Below are positions 1 to 9,554 of a stretch of 64,000 nucleotides of DNA, piece by piece. How positions within the stretch are numbered: position 1 is the first letter of the stretch; every line of letters begins with the position of its first letter. Below the pieces are notes generated by a model, which ran no database searches, was not told where the DNA came from, and saw only the letters and a list, made by a program, of their open reading frames with translations. Position numbers and translations under genes: made by a program. The stretch is from JAWKJY01 sp041393535 (GTDB lineage: Bacteria > Actinomycetota > Thermoleophilia > Gaiellales > Gaiellaceae): positions 1 to 64,000 of the forward strand of contig JAWKJY010000014.1 of the NCBI GenBank assembly GCA_041393535.1, in the 5' to 3' direction.

Positions 1-776
1 TCGACGTCGACGCGCTCGGCGAGGAAGCAGAGGAGGCCGCGCACCGGCTGCGCGTCGAGGTCGGGCTCCGGGTACGACCAGACGAGGTCGTCGACCAGGC
101 GCCCGCCCACCCGCGCGTGCCAGTAGGACGCCTCGCCCTTGTACGCGCAGCGCGTGCGCGTCGGGCTCGGCTCGAGCAGGTCGACGCGCACGTCCTCGAT
201 CGGGAGGTAGTACCGCGGCGGCAGGCTCGTCTCGTAGAGGACGCGGGCGCGTCGGCTGTCGGCCAGCACCTCGCCGTCGAGCAGGACGCGCACGTGCGTG
301 CTCGTCGGGTAGACGTCGATCCGGTGGTACGGGTCGCGCGGATGCCCGTGCACCTGCTCGTCCTCGACGAGCCACTCGTCGAGCGCGTCCCACACGAGCG
401 CGGCGTAGCCGGCGAGGAACGGCGCCGACGGGATCGGCGCGCGGTACGCCCACACGGCGTCGGTCGCGACGCGGTCGCCGACGCGGATCGACCGGTAGCT
501 GCAGTCGCCCTTGATCGGGCAGAACGTCCGCGTCTCCGTCGGCACGAGCAGGTCGTGGTCGAGGTCGGCCTCGGGCACGTAGTAGACGGGAAGGTGGTTC
601 GTCTCGTGCAGCAGGACGGCACCTCGGGTGTCGACCACCGTCCGGCCGGCGAAGCGCGCCCGCACCCGGTGCGGCACGGGATCCCAGAGGATGAAGCCGC
701 CGGGCGTCTCGAGCGTCCCGTTCAGGCGGCCGGCCGGGGTGCGCCCGAACGGGCCGGAGGCGACCGTCAGCGACAT
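1..776 (-). CDS. DUF427 domain protein, two tandem domains, 3' end outside window
   Basis: The reading frame starts at an ATG (774-776) and runs off the left edge without a stop. Two similar halves are visible, each ending in a Cys-x-x-Lys-Gly-(Asp/Glu)-(Cys/Ala)-Ser-Tyr motif (FCPIKGDCSYRSI and RCAYKGEASYWHA), the hallmark of DUF427 proteins. They are soluble; many actinobacterial members carry two copies and the biochemical role is unknown. It is preceded closely by the convergently coded transporter gene on the same strand, with about 20 bp between, so the two may be co-transcribed. The family call is from the repeated motif; the function is not known. Confidence 0.85.
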   Translation of the reverse strand, partial: MSLTVASGPFGRTPAGRLNGTLETPGGFILWDPVPHRVRARFAGRTVVDTRGAVLLHETNHLPVYYVPEADLDHDLLVPTETRTFCPIKGDCSYRSIRVGDRVATDAVWAYRAPIPSAPFLAGYAALVWDALDEWLVEDEQVHGHPRDPYHRIDVYPTSTHVRVLLDGEVLADSRRARVLYETSLPPRYYLPIEDVRVDLLEPSPTRTRCAYKGEASYWHARVGGRLVDDLVWSYPEPDLDAQPVRGLLCFLAERVDV

Positions 777-796
777 GGGACCAGCATGACGCAGCG

Positions 797-1762
797 CTAG
801 GCCGGCTCGTCGGCCGTCGCCGGCGTCGGCCCCCGCGCCGCCGCGAGCCGCGGGGCGAGGTTGACGAGCGCGACGCCGAGGATCGCGAGCGCCATCCCGA
901 CGCCGACGATCGCGTCGGGCGTGTTGCCGCGCGCGATCTCGATCAGCACGCCGATCACCGGGCCCAGGAAGAGCCAGGACGAGGCGGTCGTCGGGCTCGT
1001 GTAGCGGAGGGCCGCGAAGAAGCAGACGGTCGCGATCGCGGAGCCGCCGAGCGAGAGGAAGACGATCGGCCCCCACAGCTGCTCGGAGCCCCAGTTCGTG
1101 CCGGCGGCGCCGTCGACGGCGAACGCGACGATGGCGATGATCGGGACGCCGACCGCGAACTGCGCCGTCGTGAAGCCGAGCATGTCGATCTCGGGCTCCT
1201 TCGAGAGCAGGCGCGCGAGCATCAGCGTGCCGATGCCCCAGCCGAGTGCGGCGGCGAGGCAGAGCAGGCAGCCGAGGACGAGCTCGCCCGTGTCTCCGGT
1301 GCCGCCGAGCTGCGGCACGACCATCACGACGCAGCCGGCGAAGCCGACGAGCAGGCCGGCGATCCCCGCGAGGGTCGCGCGCTCACGCAGGACGAGCCAG
1401 CTGATCAGGAGCACCCAGAGCGGGACGGAGTTCGCGAGCACCGCGCCGTTGCCGCCGCCCGCGCGCGGCACGCCCTCGCTGAAGCCGAGGTAGAAGACGA
1501 CGTTCATCAGCAGGCCCGTGGCCACGACCCACGCCCACTCCCGCCGGCCGCGGGGCCAGCGCCCGTAGCCGACGGCCACGAGCGCGACGAGCGCGACGAG
1601 CGCGATGCCCGTCCGCAGGAAGGCGATCATCCCGGGCTCGGTGTGACGGGCCGCGACCTCCGTGGCCCAGAAGGAGCCGCCCCAGAGCAGCTGCGTCGTC
1701 CCGAGCAGGATCGCCCCGAGCAGGGCCGGGGAGATCGCGCTCGAGCCGCCGACGCGCCTCAC
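797..1762 (-). CDS. EamA/DMT-family permease
   Basis: About 321 residues with ten hydrophobic segments in two halves, typical of the drug/metabolite transporter superfamily (EamA). Recognisable features are the N-terminal Trp-Gly-Gly-Ser-Phe segment, the motif NSVPLWVLLISWLVLRE ending the third/fourth helix region, and the second-half TTASSWLFLGPVIGVLIE segment. The GTG at 1760-1762 is preferred over the longer ORF because a TAGAGT box lies 8 nt upstream and the N-terminal extension is Arg-rich and not membrane-like. A paralogue lies at 30359-31309. Substrate cannot be inferred. Confidence 0.85.
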   Translation of the reverse strand: MRRVGGSSAISPALLGAILLGTTQLLWGGSFWATEVAARHTEPGMIAFLRTGIALVALVALVAVGYGRWPRGRREWAWVVATGLLMNVVFYLGFSEGVPRAGGGNGAVLANSVPLWVLLISWLVLRERATLAGIAGLLVGFAGCVVMVVPQLGGTGDTGELVLGCLLCLAAALGWGIGTLMLARLLSKEPEIDMLGFTTAQFAVGVPIIAIVAFAVDGAAGTNWGSEQLWGPIVFLSLGGSAIATVCFFAALRYTSPTTASSWLFLGPVIGVLIEIARGNTPDAIVGVGMALAILGVALVNLAPRLAAARGPTPATADEPA

Positions 1763-1922
1763 GGGGCGCAACTCTACTCCCGTCCGGCCGGACGCGCGTG
1801 GACGCGCCCGGCGCGCGCGGCACAGCGTGCGCTCGCCGGACCGGCGCGCAGGCCGTATCCTCACGGGTGGTGCTGCCACGCGCCCCCCATCGCGCCCCGT
1901 CGCCTGCCCCGGACGGCCCCCG

Positions 1923-3356
1923 GTGAGCCTCGCGACGCCGCTGCCGCGGAGCGGCGATGCGGCCGCGCCGGCGCACGCGAGCGTCGGCGCCCTGCTCGCC
2001 GAGCGCGGGCACGAGGCATCCGACCTCTACGCGCAGGTCGTCAACCCGCAGTTCGTCCGCCTGCTGCGGACGATCGGGTTCGATCGCCAGTGGGCGCGGG
2101 CGGAGGGAAGCCACCTCTTCGACGCCGAGGGGCGCCGCTACCTGGACATGCTCGGCGGCTTCGGGATGTTCAACGTCGGGCGCAACAACCCGCGCATCCG
2201 GGCCGCGCTGATCGAGGCGCTCGAACTCGACACCGCGGGCTCCGTGCAGCTCGGCGTCTCGCCGCTCGCCGCGTTCCTCGCCGAGGGCCTGCTCGCCCGC
2301 GCGCCCCGTACGCTCGGCCGGGTGCTCTTCACGAGCTCGGGCACCGAGGCGGTCGAGGCAGCGCTGAAGCTCGGGCGCGCCGCGACCGGGCGCTCGCGCG
2401 TGCTCTTCCTCGACCACGGCTTCCACGGGCTGACGCTCGGGTCGCTCTCCGTGAACGGGAACGCCGACTTCACCGACCGGTTCGGGCCGCTCCTGCCCGG
2501 CTTCTCGCGCGTGCACGTGAACGACCTCGACGGGCTCGAGGCCGAGCTGCGCCGCGAGGACGTCGCGCTGTTCATCGTCGAGCCGATCATGGGCAAGGGC
2601 GTCGTCATCCCGCAGGACGGCTACCTCGAGGGCGCCCAGGCGCTCTGCCGCAAGTACGGGACGCTGTTCGTCGTCGACGAGGTGCAGACCGGGCTCGGCC
2701 GCACCGGGCGCTTCTTCGCGCTCGAGCACTGGGGCCTGCAGCCGGACATCGTCACCGTCGCGAAGTCGCTCTCGGGCGGCTACGTGCCGACGAGCGCGTG
2801 CCTCATGAGCGCGGCGGTCTACGACCGGGTCTTCGACTCGCTCGAGAACGCGCTCAGCCACGGCTCGACGTTCGCGCCGAATGACCTGGCGATGGCCGCG
2901 GGGATCGCGACGCTGCGCGAGATCGACGAGCAGGGCCTGGTCGAGCGCTCCGCCCGCCTCGGCGAGCGGCTGCTCGAGCTGACGCAGCCGCTCGCGGACC
3001 GGTTCGAGGTCGTCGACGGCGTCTGGGGCAAGGGCCTGATGTGGGCGATGGGCTTCTCCGAGCCCGATCGGCGCAAGCTCTCGTGGCGCGTCCTGGAGCG
3101 CGTTCACGCCGGCCTGTTCGCGCAGCTCGTCGTCGTGCCGCTCTTCACCGACCACCAGGTGCTGATCCAGGTCGCCGGCCACGCGCAGAACGTGATCAAG
3201 GGCCTGCCGCCGCTGACGATCGAGGAGGCCGACCTCGAGCACTTCGCCGCCTCGCTCGACGCGGTGCTCGGGAAGGCGGAGCGGCTGCCCAAGGCGATGA
3301 TGAGCTTCGCGCTGAACGCGGCCCGCGCGAGCCGGCGCTCGGCGACGACGGCGTAG
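1923..3356 (+). CDS. Class III pyridoxal-phosphate aminotransferase
   Basis: About 477 residues of fold-type I, class III aminotransferase. Visible are the glycine-rich SSGTEAVEAALKLGR cofactor loop, the FVVDEVQTGLGRTGRFFALEH block with the Asp that contacts the pyridine nitrogen, and AKSLSGGYVPTSA carrying the PLP lysine. The family (ornithine, acetylornithine, 4-aminobutyrate or putrescine aminotransferases) moves an omega-amino group to a keto acid; substrate is not clear. The start is taken at GTG 1923; longer frames into the upstream gene are Arg/Pro-rich and unlikely. It is divergent from the EamA gene and followed after 5 bp by a tiny membrane protein. Confidence 0.85.
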   Translation: MSLATPLPRSGDAAAPAHASVGALLAERGHEASDLYAQVVNPQFVRLLRTIGFDRQWARAEGSHLFDAEGRRYLDMLGGFGMFNVGRNNPRIRAALIEALELDTAGSVQLGVSPLAAFLAEGLLARAPRTLGRVLFTSSGTEAVEAALKLGRAATGRSRVLFLDHGFHGLTLGSLSVNGNADFTDRFGPLLPGFSRVHVNDLDGLEAELRREDVALFIVEPIMGKGVVIPQDGYLEGAQALCRKYGTLFVVDEVQTGLGRTGRFFALEHWGLQPDIVTVAKSLSGGYVPTSACLMSAAVYDRVFDSLENALSHGSTFAPNDLAMAAGIATLREIDEQGLVERSARLGERLLELTQPLADRFEVVDGVWGKGLMWAMGFSEPDRRKLSWRVLERVHAGLFAQLVVVPLFTDHQVLIQVAGHAQNVIKGLPPLTIEEADLEHFAASLDAVLGKAERLPKAMMSFALNAARASRRSATTA

Positions 3357-3361
3357 GGCGC

Positions 3362-3589
3362 GTGACCGGCGAGCCCGACCGCCCCGGCTGGCGGCAGTTC
3401 TTCCAGTCCCGCTCGTGGCTCGCGAACGGGCTCGTGATCGTGGCGATCGCGCTCACGTTCGTCGGCGGCGCGCTCGACAGCCGCGGCGCGAAGATCGCGC
3501 TGTTCGTCGTCTCGCTCGTCCTGATCGCCGTCTCGGTCGGCGTGTTCGTCGCGGCGGGGCGCGCCCGGCGGCAGCAGTCGGGCGACTGA
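3362..3589 (+). CDS. Small two-helix membrane protein
   Basis: A 75-residue protein starting at GTG 3362, five bases after the aminotransferase stop, so likely the last gene of that operon. It has two hydrophobic segments (about residues 20-38 and 43-64) separated by a short DSRGAK turn, and a basic C-terminus. No motif identifies a function. The regular membrane topology and tight spacing argue that it is real; the exact start is uncertain. Confidence 0.6.
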   Translation: MTGEPDRPGWRQFFQSRSWLANGLVIVAIALTFVGGALDSRGAKIALFVVSLVLIAVSVGVFVAAGRARRQQSGD

Positions 3590-3620
3590 GCCGCGCAGGC
3601 GGCTGCTGCCGCGGCCTTCC

Positions 3621-3626
3621 TATACT
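3621..3626 (+). promoter_or_regulatory. -10 box (TATACT) for the GMC oxidoreductase gene
   Basis: TATACT lies 30 bp before the GTG start at 3656, followed by a GGGAGGAGG ribosome-binding site at about 3643-3651. No clear -35 is seen. The same CCTATACTCGCCCC string occurs before the gene at 13151. Confidence 0.5.
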
Positions 3627-3655
3627 CGCCCCGACACCCCCGGGGAGGAGGCGCG

Positions 3656-5194
3656 GTGGAGCACGTCGACGTCGTGGTCGTGGGGTCGGGGACGAGCGGC
3701 GGGGTGATCGCCGCCCGCCTGAGCGAGGACCCGTCCTGCCGGGTGCTCCTGCTCGAGGCGGGGCCCGACTTCCCGGACGAGGAGGAGCTGGCGCCGCTGT
3801 TCGTCGTCTCCGGCGGCCAGTCGTGGTTCCCGGCCGGGATCCCCGAGATGGACTGGGGCTACTGGAACGAGCCGCTACCGAACGGGCACCGCGTCCGGCT
3901 CGCCCGCGGCAGGCTCGTCGGCGGCTCGTCGATGGTGAACGGCTGCGTCGCCGTGCGCGGCGCGCCGTTCGACTACGACCGCTGGGCGGGCTTCGGCAAC
4001 CCCGGCTGGGCCTGGGAGGACGTGCTCCCGTACTTCGTCGAGATCGAGAACGACCTCGACTTCGGGGACGACCCCCTGCACGGGGACGCCGGCCCGATCG
4101 CGATCCGCCGCTTCCCGGAGCGCCACTGGGACCCGATCCACCATGCGTTCGTCGAGGCGTGCGTCGACCTCGGCCTCGCCTACGAGCCCGACCTGAACGC
4201 GCCGCACGCAAGCGTCGCGGCCGTCGGGCCCTGGCCGCAGAACCGGCTGCGCGAGGTCCGGCTCGGCACGCTCGTCACGTACATCCGCGCGGCCCGCCGC
4301 CGACCCAACTTCACGCTGCGCGCGAACGCGCTCGTCGACCGCGTCCTGCTCGACGGCACGCGCGCGACGGGCGTCCGGTACGTCGACGCCGACGGGCAGG
4401 TCGTCGACGTGGCCGCCGACCGCGTCGTCGTCGCGTGCGGCGCCTACTCGACGCCGCCGCTGCTCCAGCGCTCCGGGATCGGGCCGGCGGACCACCTGCG
4501 CTCGCTCGGGATCGAGCCCGTGCTCGACCTGCCCGTGGGGCACAACCTGCTCGACCACCCGAACTGCGCGATCCGCTTCCACGCGCCGGCGCTCTCCGAG
4601 CGGATCGGCCGGCTGTTCCTGACGAACTGCCGCGGGCCGATCGGGCTGGGCGGCGAGCCGGAGTGGCAGGCGATGCCGATCCCGTGGGACGAGATCGACG
4701 GCACGGCGGGCGTGATCATCTGCCTGAACCGCGGCGAGCCGGAGGGCACCGTGCTCGCAACGAGCACCGACCCGTCCGCCGCGCCGCGGATCGACCACCG
4801 CTACCTGGCCGCCGAGTCCGACCTCGTCCGCTTCGACCACGCCTTCGAGTTCTTCCGCGAGGCGATCGCCCGGCCCGCCTTCGCGGGCCACGGCGCGCGG
4901 GAGCTGACGGCCGGCGTCCCCGCCCGCGAGATCGTCGCGACGGGCGTGCAGACGGCGCAGCATCCCGTCGGAACGTGCAGGATGGGGCCGGCGAGCGATC
5001 CCCGCACGGTCGTCGGGCCCGACCTCTCGGTGCACGGCACGGAGGGCCTGCTGGTCGCCGACTCGAGCATCTTCCCGGACAACGTGATGAACAACACCAA
5101 CCTCACCTGCTTCGTGATCGGCGAGATCGCCGCGGACGTCCTCCAGGGGACGCGGCACGCGCCGATGCACGTCGGTGCGGGGGCGGACGCGTGA
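3656..5194 (+). CDS. GMC-family FAD-dependent oxidoreductase
   Basis: A 512-residue glucose-methanol-choline oxidoreductase. The N-terminus holds the ADP-binding VVVGSGTSGGVIAARL dinucleotide fold with LLLEAG, then the family signature around GGSSMVNG and the second signature GAYSTPPLLQRSGIGP. The C-terminal QHPVGTCRMG with its His and the NNTNLTCFVIGEIAA segment complete the flavin and active-site pocket. It oxidises an alcohol or sugar with FAD; the substrate is unknown. A strong ribosome-binding site supports GTG 3656. Its stop overlaps the start of the secreted protein downstream (GTGA), implying translational coupling. Confidence 0.93.
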   Translation: MEHVDVVVVGSGTSGGVIAARLSEDPSCRVLLLEAGPDFPDEEELAPLFVVSGGQSWFPAGIPEMDWGYWNEPLPNGHRVRLARGRLVGGSSMVNGCVAVRGAPFDYDRWAGFGNPGWAWEDVLPYFVEIENDLDFGDDPLHGDAGPIAIRRFPERHWDPIHHAFVEACVDLGLAYEPDLNAPHASVAAVGPWPQNRLREVRLGTLVTYIRAARRRPNFTLRANALVDRVLLDGTRATGVRYVDADGQVVDVAADRVVVACGAYSTPPLLQRSGIGPADHLRSLGIEPVLDLPVGHNLLDHPNCAIRFHAPALSERIGRLFLTNCRGPIGLGGEPEWQAMPIPWDEIDGTAGVIICLNRGEPEGTVLATSTDPSAAPRIDHRYLAAESDLVRFDHAFEFFREAIARPAFAGHGARELTAGVPAREIVATGVQTAQHPVGTCRMGPASDPRTVVGPDLSVHGTEGLLVADSSIFPDNVMNNTNLTCFVIGEIAADVLQGTRHAPMHVGAGADA

Positions 5195-6666
5195 GGCGCG
5201 CGCTCGCCGCGCTCGCGGCGCTCGGCGCCGCCCTCCTGCCCGGGACGGCGCTCGCGGCGCCGGCGGTCGGGCTGCTCCAGGGCAGCCAGCAGGCGCTCGT
5301 GCTCTTCGACACGTCGAGCCCCGGCGCGCTCGCGACCGTCCCGCTCACCGGCGTCCCCACGGGCTTCGACCCCGTCGCGATCGACGTACGCCCGGCGACG
5401 GGCGGCCTCTACCTGCTCGCCGTCGACGGCGGCGGCGTCAACGACACGGGCCAGCTCCTGCTCGTCGACCCGGGCACGGGCGCGGCGACCCCCGTCGGCG
5501 GAGCGTTCACGATCTCGCCTGGCATCGGCAGCGGGTACGGCATGGACACGAGCCCCGTCACGGACACGATCCGGATCGTCAGCTCCGTGCAGGCGAACAT
5601 GCGCCTCAACCCGACAACCGGCGCCGTCGTCGCCACCGACACGAGCCTCTCCGTTCCCCAGGTGACGCACGTGGCCTACGACCGAAGCGTCGCCGGCGCG
5701 AGCGCGACCACGCTGTTCGGCATCGACACGAACAGCCCGCTCCGGCTCGTGCGGATCGGCGGCCCTGACGGGTCGCCGTCGCCCGACGGGGGCGTCGTGT
5801 CGAACGTCGGCGCGCTCGGGACGCCGCTCGGCGCCTCCGGGGGGTTCGACATCGCGCCCGACGGCACGGCCTACCTGACCTCGAACGGCTTCCTCGGCAA
5901 GGTCGACCTCGCCACGGGGGTGTTCACGCTCACCGACCAGATCGGCATCCTGCTCGACGGGCTCGCGATCCTCCAGCCCGTCACGCTCGGCGTCGGCGCC
6001 GCGAACGTCGCCGCGACCGAGTCCGACGGCGTCGCCCGCGTGACGGTCACGCGCTCCGGCCCCGCGACCGGCACGGTGCGCGTCGCCTACGCGACCTCGC
6101 CCGGCACGGCGACCGCGAACGTCGACTTCGTCCCGACCGCCGGCACGCTGACGTTCGGCCCGGGCGTGACGTCGCAGACGATCCTCGTCGGCCTGCTCGG
6201 CGACGACATCGCCGACGCGGGCGAGACGTTCACGGTGACGCTCTCGTCGCCGTCGATCGGCGCGACGCTCGGCCCGTCCTCGAGCGTGGTCTCGCTCGCC
6301 GACCCGGTGGCGACCGCCCCGGTGGACGCGACGCCGCCCGTCGGGCTCGTCCTGGTCGATCGCCGGGTCGCGAGGACGCGCCTCGAGCGGGGGCTCGCCG
6401 TCCAGGTCGGCTGCACGGAGCGCTGCTCGGTGCGCCTCTCGCTGAGGCTCGGCCGGAAGGCGATCGCGTCGAGCACGGGGTCGTTGAAGTCGCCGGGGTT
6501 CAAGACCCTGCGGCTGAAGCCGGGGAAGGCCGGCCGCGCCGCGGTCGGGACGGCCCTCGGACGCCGCGGCGTCCGGTCGGTCGCGCTCTCCCTCCAGGCG
6601 ACGGTCGTGGATCCCGCCGGGAACGCCTCGACGACGAGCCGCACGGTCACCGTCCGGCGCGCCTGA
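5191..6666 (+). CDS. Secreted DUF4394 plus Calx-beta domain protein
   Basis: About 491 residues. Residues 1-23 form a signal peptide (RALAALAALGAALLPGTALA). Residues about 25-255 match the DUF4394 pattern of repeated strands (GFDPVAIDVRPATGGLYLL, DTIRIVSSVQANMRLNPTTG, SGGFDIAPDGTAYLTSNG), usually a beta-propeller-like domain. Residues about 265-365 are a Calx-beta domain (GTVRVAYATSPGTATANVDF ... GETFTVTLSSPS), a calcium-binding adhesion-type fold. The tail is basic and Ser-rich. It probably acts outside the cell or at its surface. It overlaps the GMC gene by four bases, so both come from one transcript. Confidence 0.85.
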   Translation: MRRALAALAALGAALLPGTALAAPAVGLLQGSQQALVLFDTSSPGALATVPLTGVPTGFDPVAIDVRPATGGLYLLAVDGGGVNDTGQLLLVDPGTGAATPVGGAFTISPGIGSGYGMDTSPVTDTIRIVSSVQANMRLNPTTGAVVATDTSLSVPQVTHVAYDRSVAGASATTLFGIDTNSPLRLVRIGGPDGSPSPDGGVVSNVGALGTPLGASGGFDIAPDGTAYLTSNGFLGKVDLATGVFTLTDQIGILLDGLAILQPVTLGVGAANVAATESDGVARVTVTRSGPATGTVRVAYATSPGTATANVDFVPTAGTLTFGPGVTSQTILVGLLGDDIADAGETFTVTLSSPSIGATLGPSSSVVSLADPVATAPVDATPPVGLVLVDRRVARTRLERGLAVQVGCTERCSVRLSLRLGRKAIASSTGSLKSPGFKTLRLKPGKAGRAAVGTALGRRGVRSVALSLQATVVDPAGNASTTSRTVTVRRA

Positions 6667-6701
6667 GCCAGGGGTCGGCCTCACCGGTTCGTCGCGCCTC
6701 C

Positions 6702-6737
6702 GGGTACCCGGATCCCGACCGCATGGGTACCCGGATC
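6702..6737 (+). repeat. Two 13-bp direct repeats GGGTACCCGGATC
   Basis: GGGTACCCGGATC occurs at 6702-6714 and again at 6725-6737, about two helical turns apart (23 bp), and each copy contains the palindrome GGGTACCC. They lie in the only gap between the Calx-beta gene and the histidine kinase, about 100 bp before the preferred kinase start, so a regulator-binding role is plausible. Confidence 0.45.
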
Positions 6738-6833
6738 GGGGATCCTCCGGCCGCGCGGCCGACGGTACGGTGGTGCGGCCACTGCCCGGGCCGTCCGGGC
6801 CGCGGCTACCCTCCCCCAGACGAGACGACGATC

Positions 6834-9542
6834 GTGCGGCAGACCGCTCACCCCCGGGGCTCCCGACTCGACGCCACGGAGCCCCTCCGGGCCCTCGCGC
6901 GCAGCGAGAAGCTCCTCGCCTCCTCCGAGGAGCTGGCTCGCCTCGGCAGCTGGACGCTCGACCTCTCGAGCGGCGACGAGGAGCTCTCCGACGGGCTCTG
7001 GGCGATCCTCGGCGTCCCGCCGGGCTCGCTGCCGGCGACGTTCGCGACCGCCGTCTCCCTCGTCCACGACGACGACCTCCCGCGCCTGAACGCCGCGCTC
7101 GAGCAGCTCGCCGCGGGCACCGGGCCGTTCGACGTCGAGTACCGGATCGTCCGGCCCGACGGCGAGGAGCGCGTCCTGCGCTCGATCGCCCGGGTCGTCG
7201 ACGAGGACGGCCACCCGGTCGTGCTCGGGGCCGTCCAGGACGTGACCGAGGTCGCGCGCGAGCGCGACGAGCTGCAGCGCACCCGCGCCGTCTACCAGGC
7301 GATCGCGGAGCACGGCCGCGACCTCGTCGCGATCGTCGACCTCGACGGCCGCGTCGCGTACGCGTCGCCGTCCCACCTGCGGACGATCGGCTACGAGGGC
7401 GACGAGCTGGTCGGGCGTCCCGCGCTCGACGTCATCCTCCCCGCCGATCGGCCGGCCGTGGAGGCGTCGCTCGCCGCGGCCCAGCGCGACGGCGAGTCGG
7501 ACCTGCCGGTGCGGCTGCTCGCGCGAGACGGCCGCGTCGTCGAGCTCGAGGTGCGCCTGGCGGCCCTCCGCAACGCGGACGGCGAGCCGTGGGGGGTCGT
7601 CGCGCAGGGCCGCGACGTGACCGAGCGCAACCGGACCGAGCGGGAGCGGATGGCCGCCGAGGCGCTCTTCCGCTTCGCCTTCGACGGCACCGCGATCGGC
7701 TTCCTCGTGACCGACCAGCGAGGCACCGTGGTCGAGGCGAACGACGCCGCCCTCGCGCTGCTCGGCCGCCCGCGCGGCGAGGTGATCGGGCTCGGCGCAG
7801 GCCGGTTCACGCACCCGGAGGACGTCCACGGCTCGCGCACCGCCTTCGACGCGCTGCGCGGAGGCGGGAAGGACGCGCTGGAGCTCGAGGAGCGCTACGT
7901 GCGGCCCGACGGCTCGGTCGTGCGCGTCCGCGTCTACGCCGCGCGGGTGCGCACCGCCGAGGGCGAGCCGCGGATCGCGCTCCAGGTGATCGACGTGACG
8001 GAGTCGCATCGCGCGCTCGAGACGATCGCGACCGCGAAGGCGCGGCTCGAGCGCACGACCGCGCGGCTCGAGGCGATGGTCGCCGCGGCGCCGGTCGGGA
8101 TCTACGAGCTGGACGGCGAGAGCCGCGTCCAGCGCTGGAACCCCGCGGCCGAGCGGATCCTCGGCTGGACGGCGGCCCAGCTCCTCGGGCGCTCCTTCCG
8201 ACCGCTCGTGCCCGAGGAGCTGTGGGAGGAGCACGTGGCGATGCGCGACCGCGCGTTCGCCGGCGAGACCTTCCGCGGCGAGACCGTCCGCGTGCGGCCC
8301 GACGGGTCGCTGGCGGAGGTCGAGTACGCCGCCGCGCCCGTGGTCGAGGCGGACGGGCGGGTCGAGACGAGCCTCGGCATCGTCTCCGACATCGGCGCCC
8401 GCAAGCAGGCGGAGCGCGAGCTGCGCGACTCGCTGAACCGCCTCGCGCTCCTCGTCGAGACCTCGCCGGCCGGGATCTACGAGGCCGACGCGGAGGGCCG
8501 CTGCGTCTACGTGAACCAGCGCTGGTGCGACCTGACGGGGACGACCCGCGAGGAGGTCATGGGGGACGGCTGGGCGGCGCTGCTCCACCCCGACGACCGC
8601 GAGCGGGCGTACGCGAGCTGGCGGGGCGCCGTCGAGCGACGGAGCCCGTACACGGACGAGTACCGCTTCGTCGCCCGCGACGGGCGCGTCATCTGGGCGA
8701 ACGTCCGGGCCGAGCCGCTCCTCGACGACGACGGCCGCGTCACCGGCTGGCTCGGCGTCGCGCAGGACGTGACCGAGCAGCACCTGCGCGCCGAGGCGGA
8801 GGCGGCCTTCGAGGCGCGGCTGCAGCAGACGCAGAAGCTCGAGAGCCTCGCCGTCCTCGCGGGCGGCCTCGCCCACGACTTCAACAACCTGCTCGTCGGC
8901 GTGCTCGGCAACGTCGGCCTCGCCCTCGAGGACCTGCCCGAGGCGTCGCCGGTGCGGGAGCACGTCGAGGAGATCGAGACGGCGGCGCGGCGGGCCGCGG
9001 AGCTCACCCGCCAGCTGCTCGCCTACGCGGGCAAGGGCCGCTTCGTCCTCGACATCGTCGACCCGAACGAGCTGCTCCGCGCCACCGGACGGCTGCTCGA
9101 GACCGCGGTCGGGCGGGACGTCGACGTGCTCGTCCAGCTCGGCGAGGACGTCCCCCACGTCGAGGGCGACCGCACGCAGCTGCAGCAGGTCGCGATCGAC
9201 CTCGTGATCAACGCGAGCGAGGCGATCGGCGCCGCCCACGGCGCGGTCGTCGTCTCGACCGCGGGCGTCGACCTCGACGCGGCGCGGATCGCGCGGAGCG
9301 TCCTCCCGGACGCGGCGCCGGGCCGCTTTGCAGCGATCCGCGTCACGGACACGGGGCCTGGCATCCCCGACGACGTGCTGCCGCGCGTGTTCGAGCCGTT
9401 CTTCACCACGCGCGAGCTCGGCCGCGGCCTCGGGCTGGCCGCGGTGCAGGGGATCGCGCGCAGCCACGGCGGCACGATCGAGGTCGACACGGCGCCCGGG
9501 CTCGGGACGACGGTCAGCGTCTACCTGCCCGCGCTCGACTAG
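6834..9542 (+). CDS. Soluble multi-PAS sensor histidine kinase
   Basis: About 902 residues and no membrane segment. Five consecutive PAS/PAC modules are visible, each ending in a PAC-type GxxxDVTE-like strand, followed by a HisKA phosphoacceptor (AVLAGGLAHDFNNLL, His in LAHDF) and a HATPase_c domain with N box DLVINASEAI, VTDTGPGIPDD, FEPFFTT and GRGLGLAAVQGIARSHGG. There is no receiver domain, so phosphate must pass to a separate regulator not seen nearby. GTG 6834 is chosen; an upstream ATG at 6723 would add a Pro/Arg-rich stretch unlike a PAS protein. It converges with the PPK2 gene, 12 bp apart. Confidence 0.88.
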   Translation: MRQTAHPRGSRLDATEPLRALARSEKLLASSEELARLGSWTLDLSSGDEELSDGLWAILGVPPGSLPATFATAVSLVHDDDLPRLNAALEQLAAGTGPFDVEYRIVRPDGEERVLRSIARVVDEDGHPVVLGAVQDVTEVARERDELQRTRAVYQAIAEHGRDLVAIVDLDGRVAYASPSHLRTIGYEGDELVGRPALDVILPADRPAVEASLAAAQRDGESDLPVRLLARDGRVVELEVRLAALRNADGEPWGVVAQGRDVTERNRTERERMAAEALFRFAFDGTAIGFLVTDQRGTVVEANDAALALLGRPRGEVIGLGAGRFTHPEDVHGSRTAFDALRGGGKDALELEERYVRPDGSVVRVRVYAARVRTAEGEPRIALQVIDVTESHRALETIATAKARLERTTARLEAMVAAAPVGIYELDGESRVQRWNPAAERILGWTAAQLLGRSFRPLVPEELWEEHVAMRDRAFAGETFRGETVRVRPDGSLAEVEYAAAPVVEADGRVETSLGIVSDIGARKQAERELRDSLNRLALLVETSPAGIYEADAEGRCVYVNQRWCDLTGTTREEVMGDGWAALLHPDDRERAYASWRGAVERRSPYTDEYRFVARDGRVIWANVRAEPLLDDDGRVTGWLGVAQDVTEQHLRAEAEAAFEARLQQTQKLESLAVLAGGLAHDFNNLLVGVLGNVGLALEDLPEASPVREHVEEIETAARRAAELTRQLLAYAGKGRFVLDIVDPNELLRATGRLLETAVGRDVDVLVQLGEDVPHVEGDRTQLQQVAIDLVINASEAIGAAHGAVVVSTAGVDLDAARIARSVLPDAAPGRFAAIRVTDTGPGIPDDVLPRVFEPFFTTRELGRGLGLAAVQGIARSHGGTIEVDTAPGLGTTVSVYLPALD

Positions 9543-9554
9543 CGATCCCGCCGG

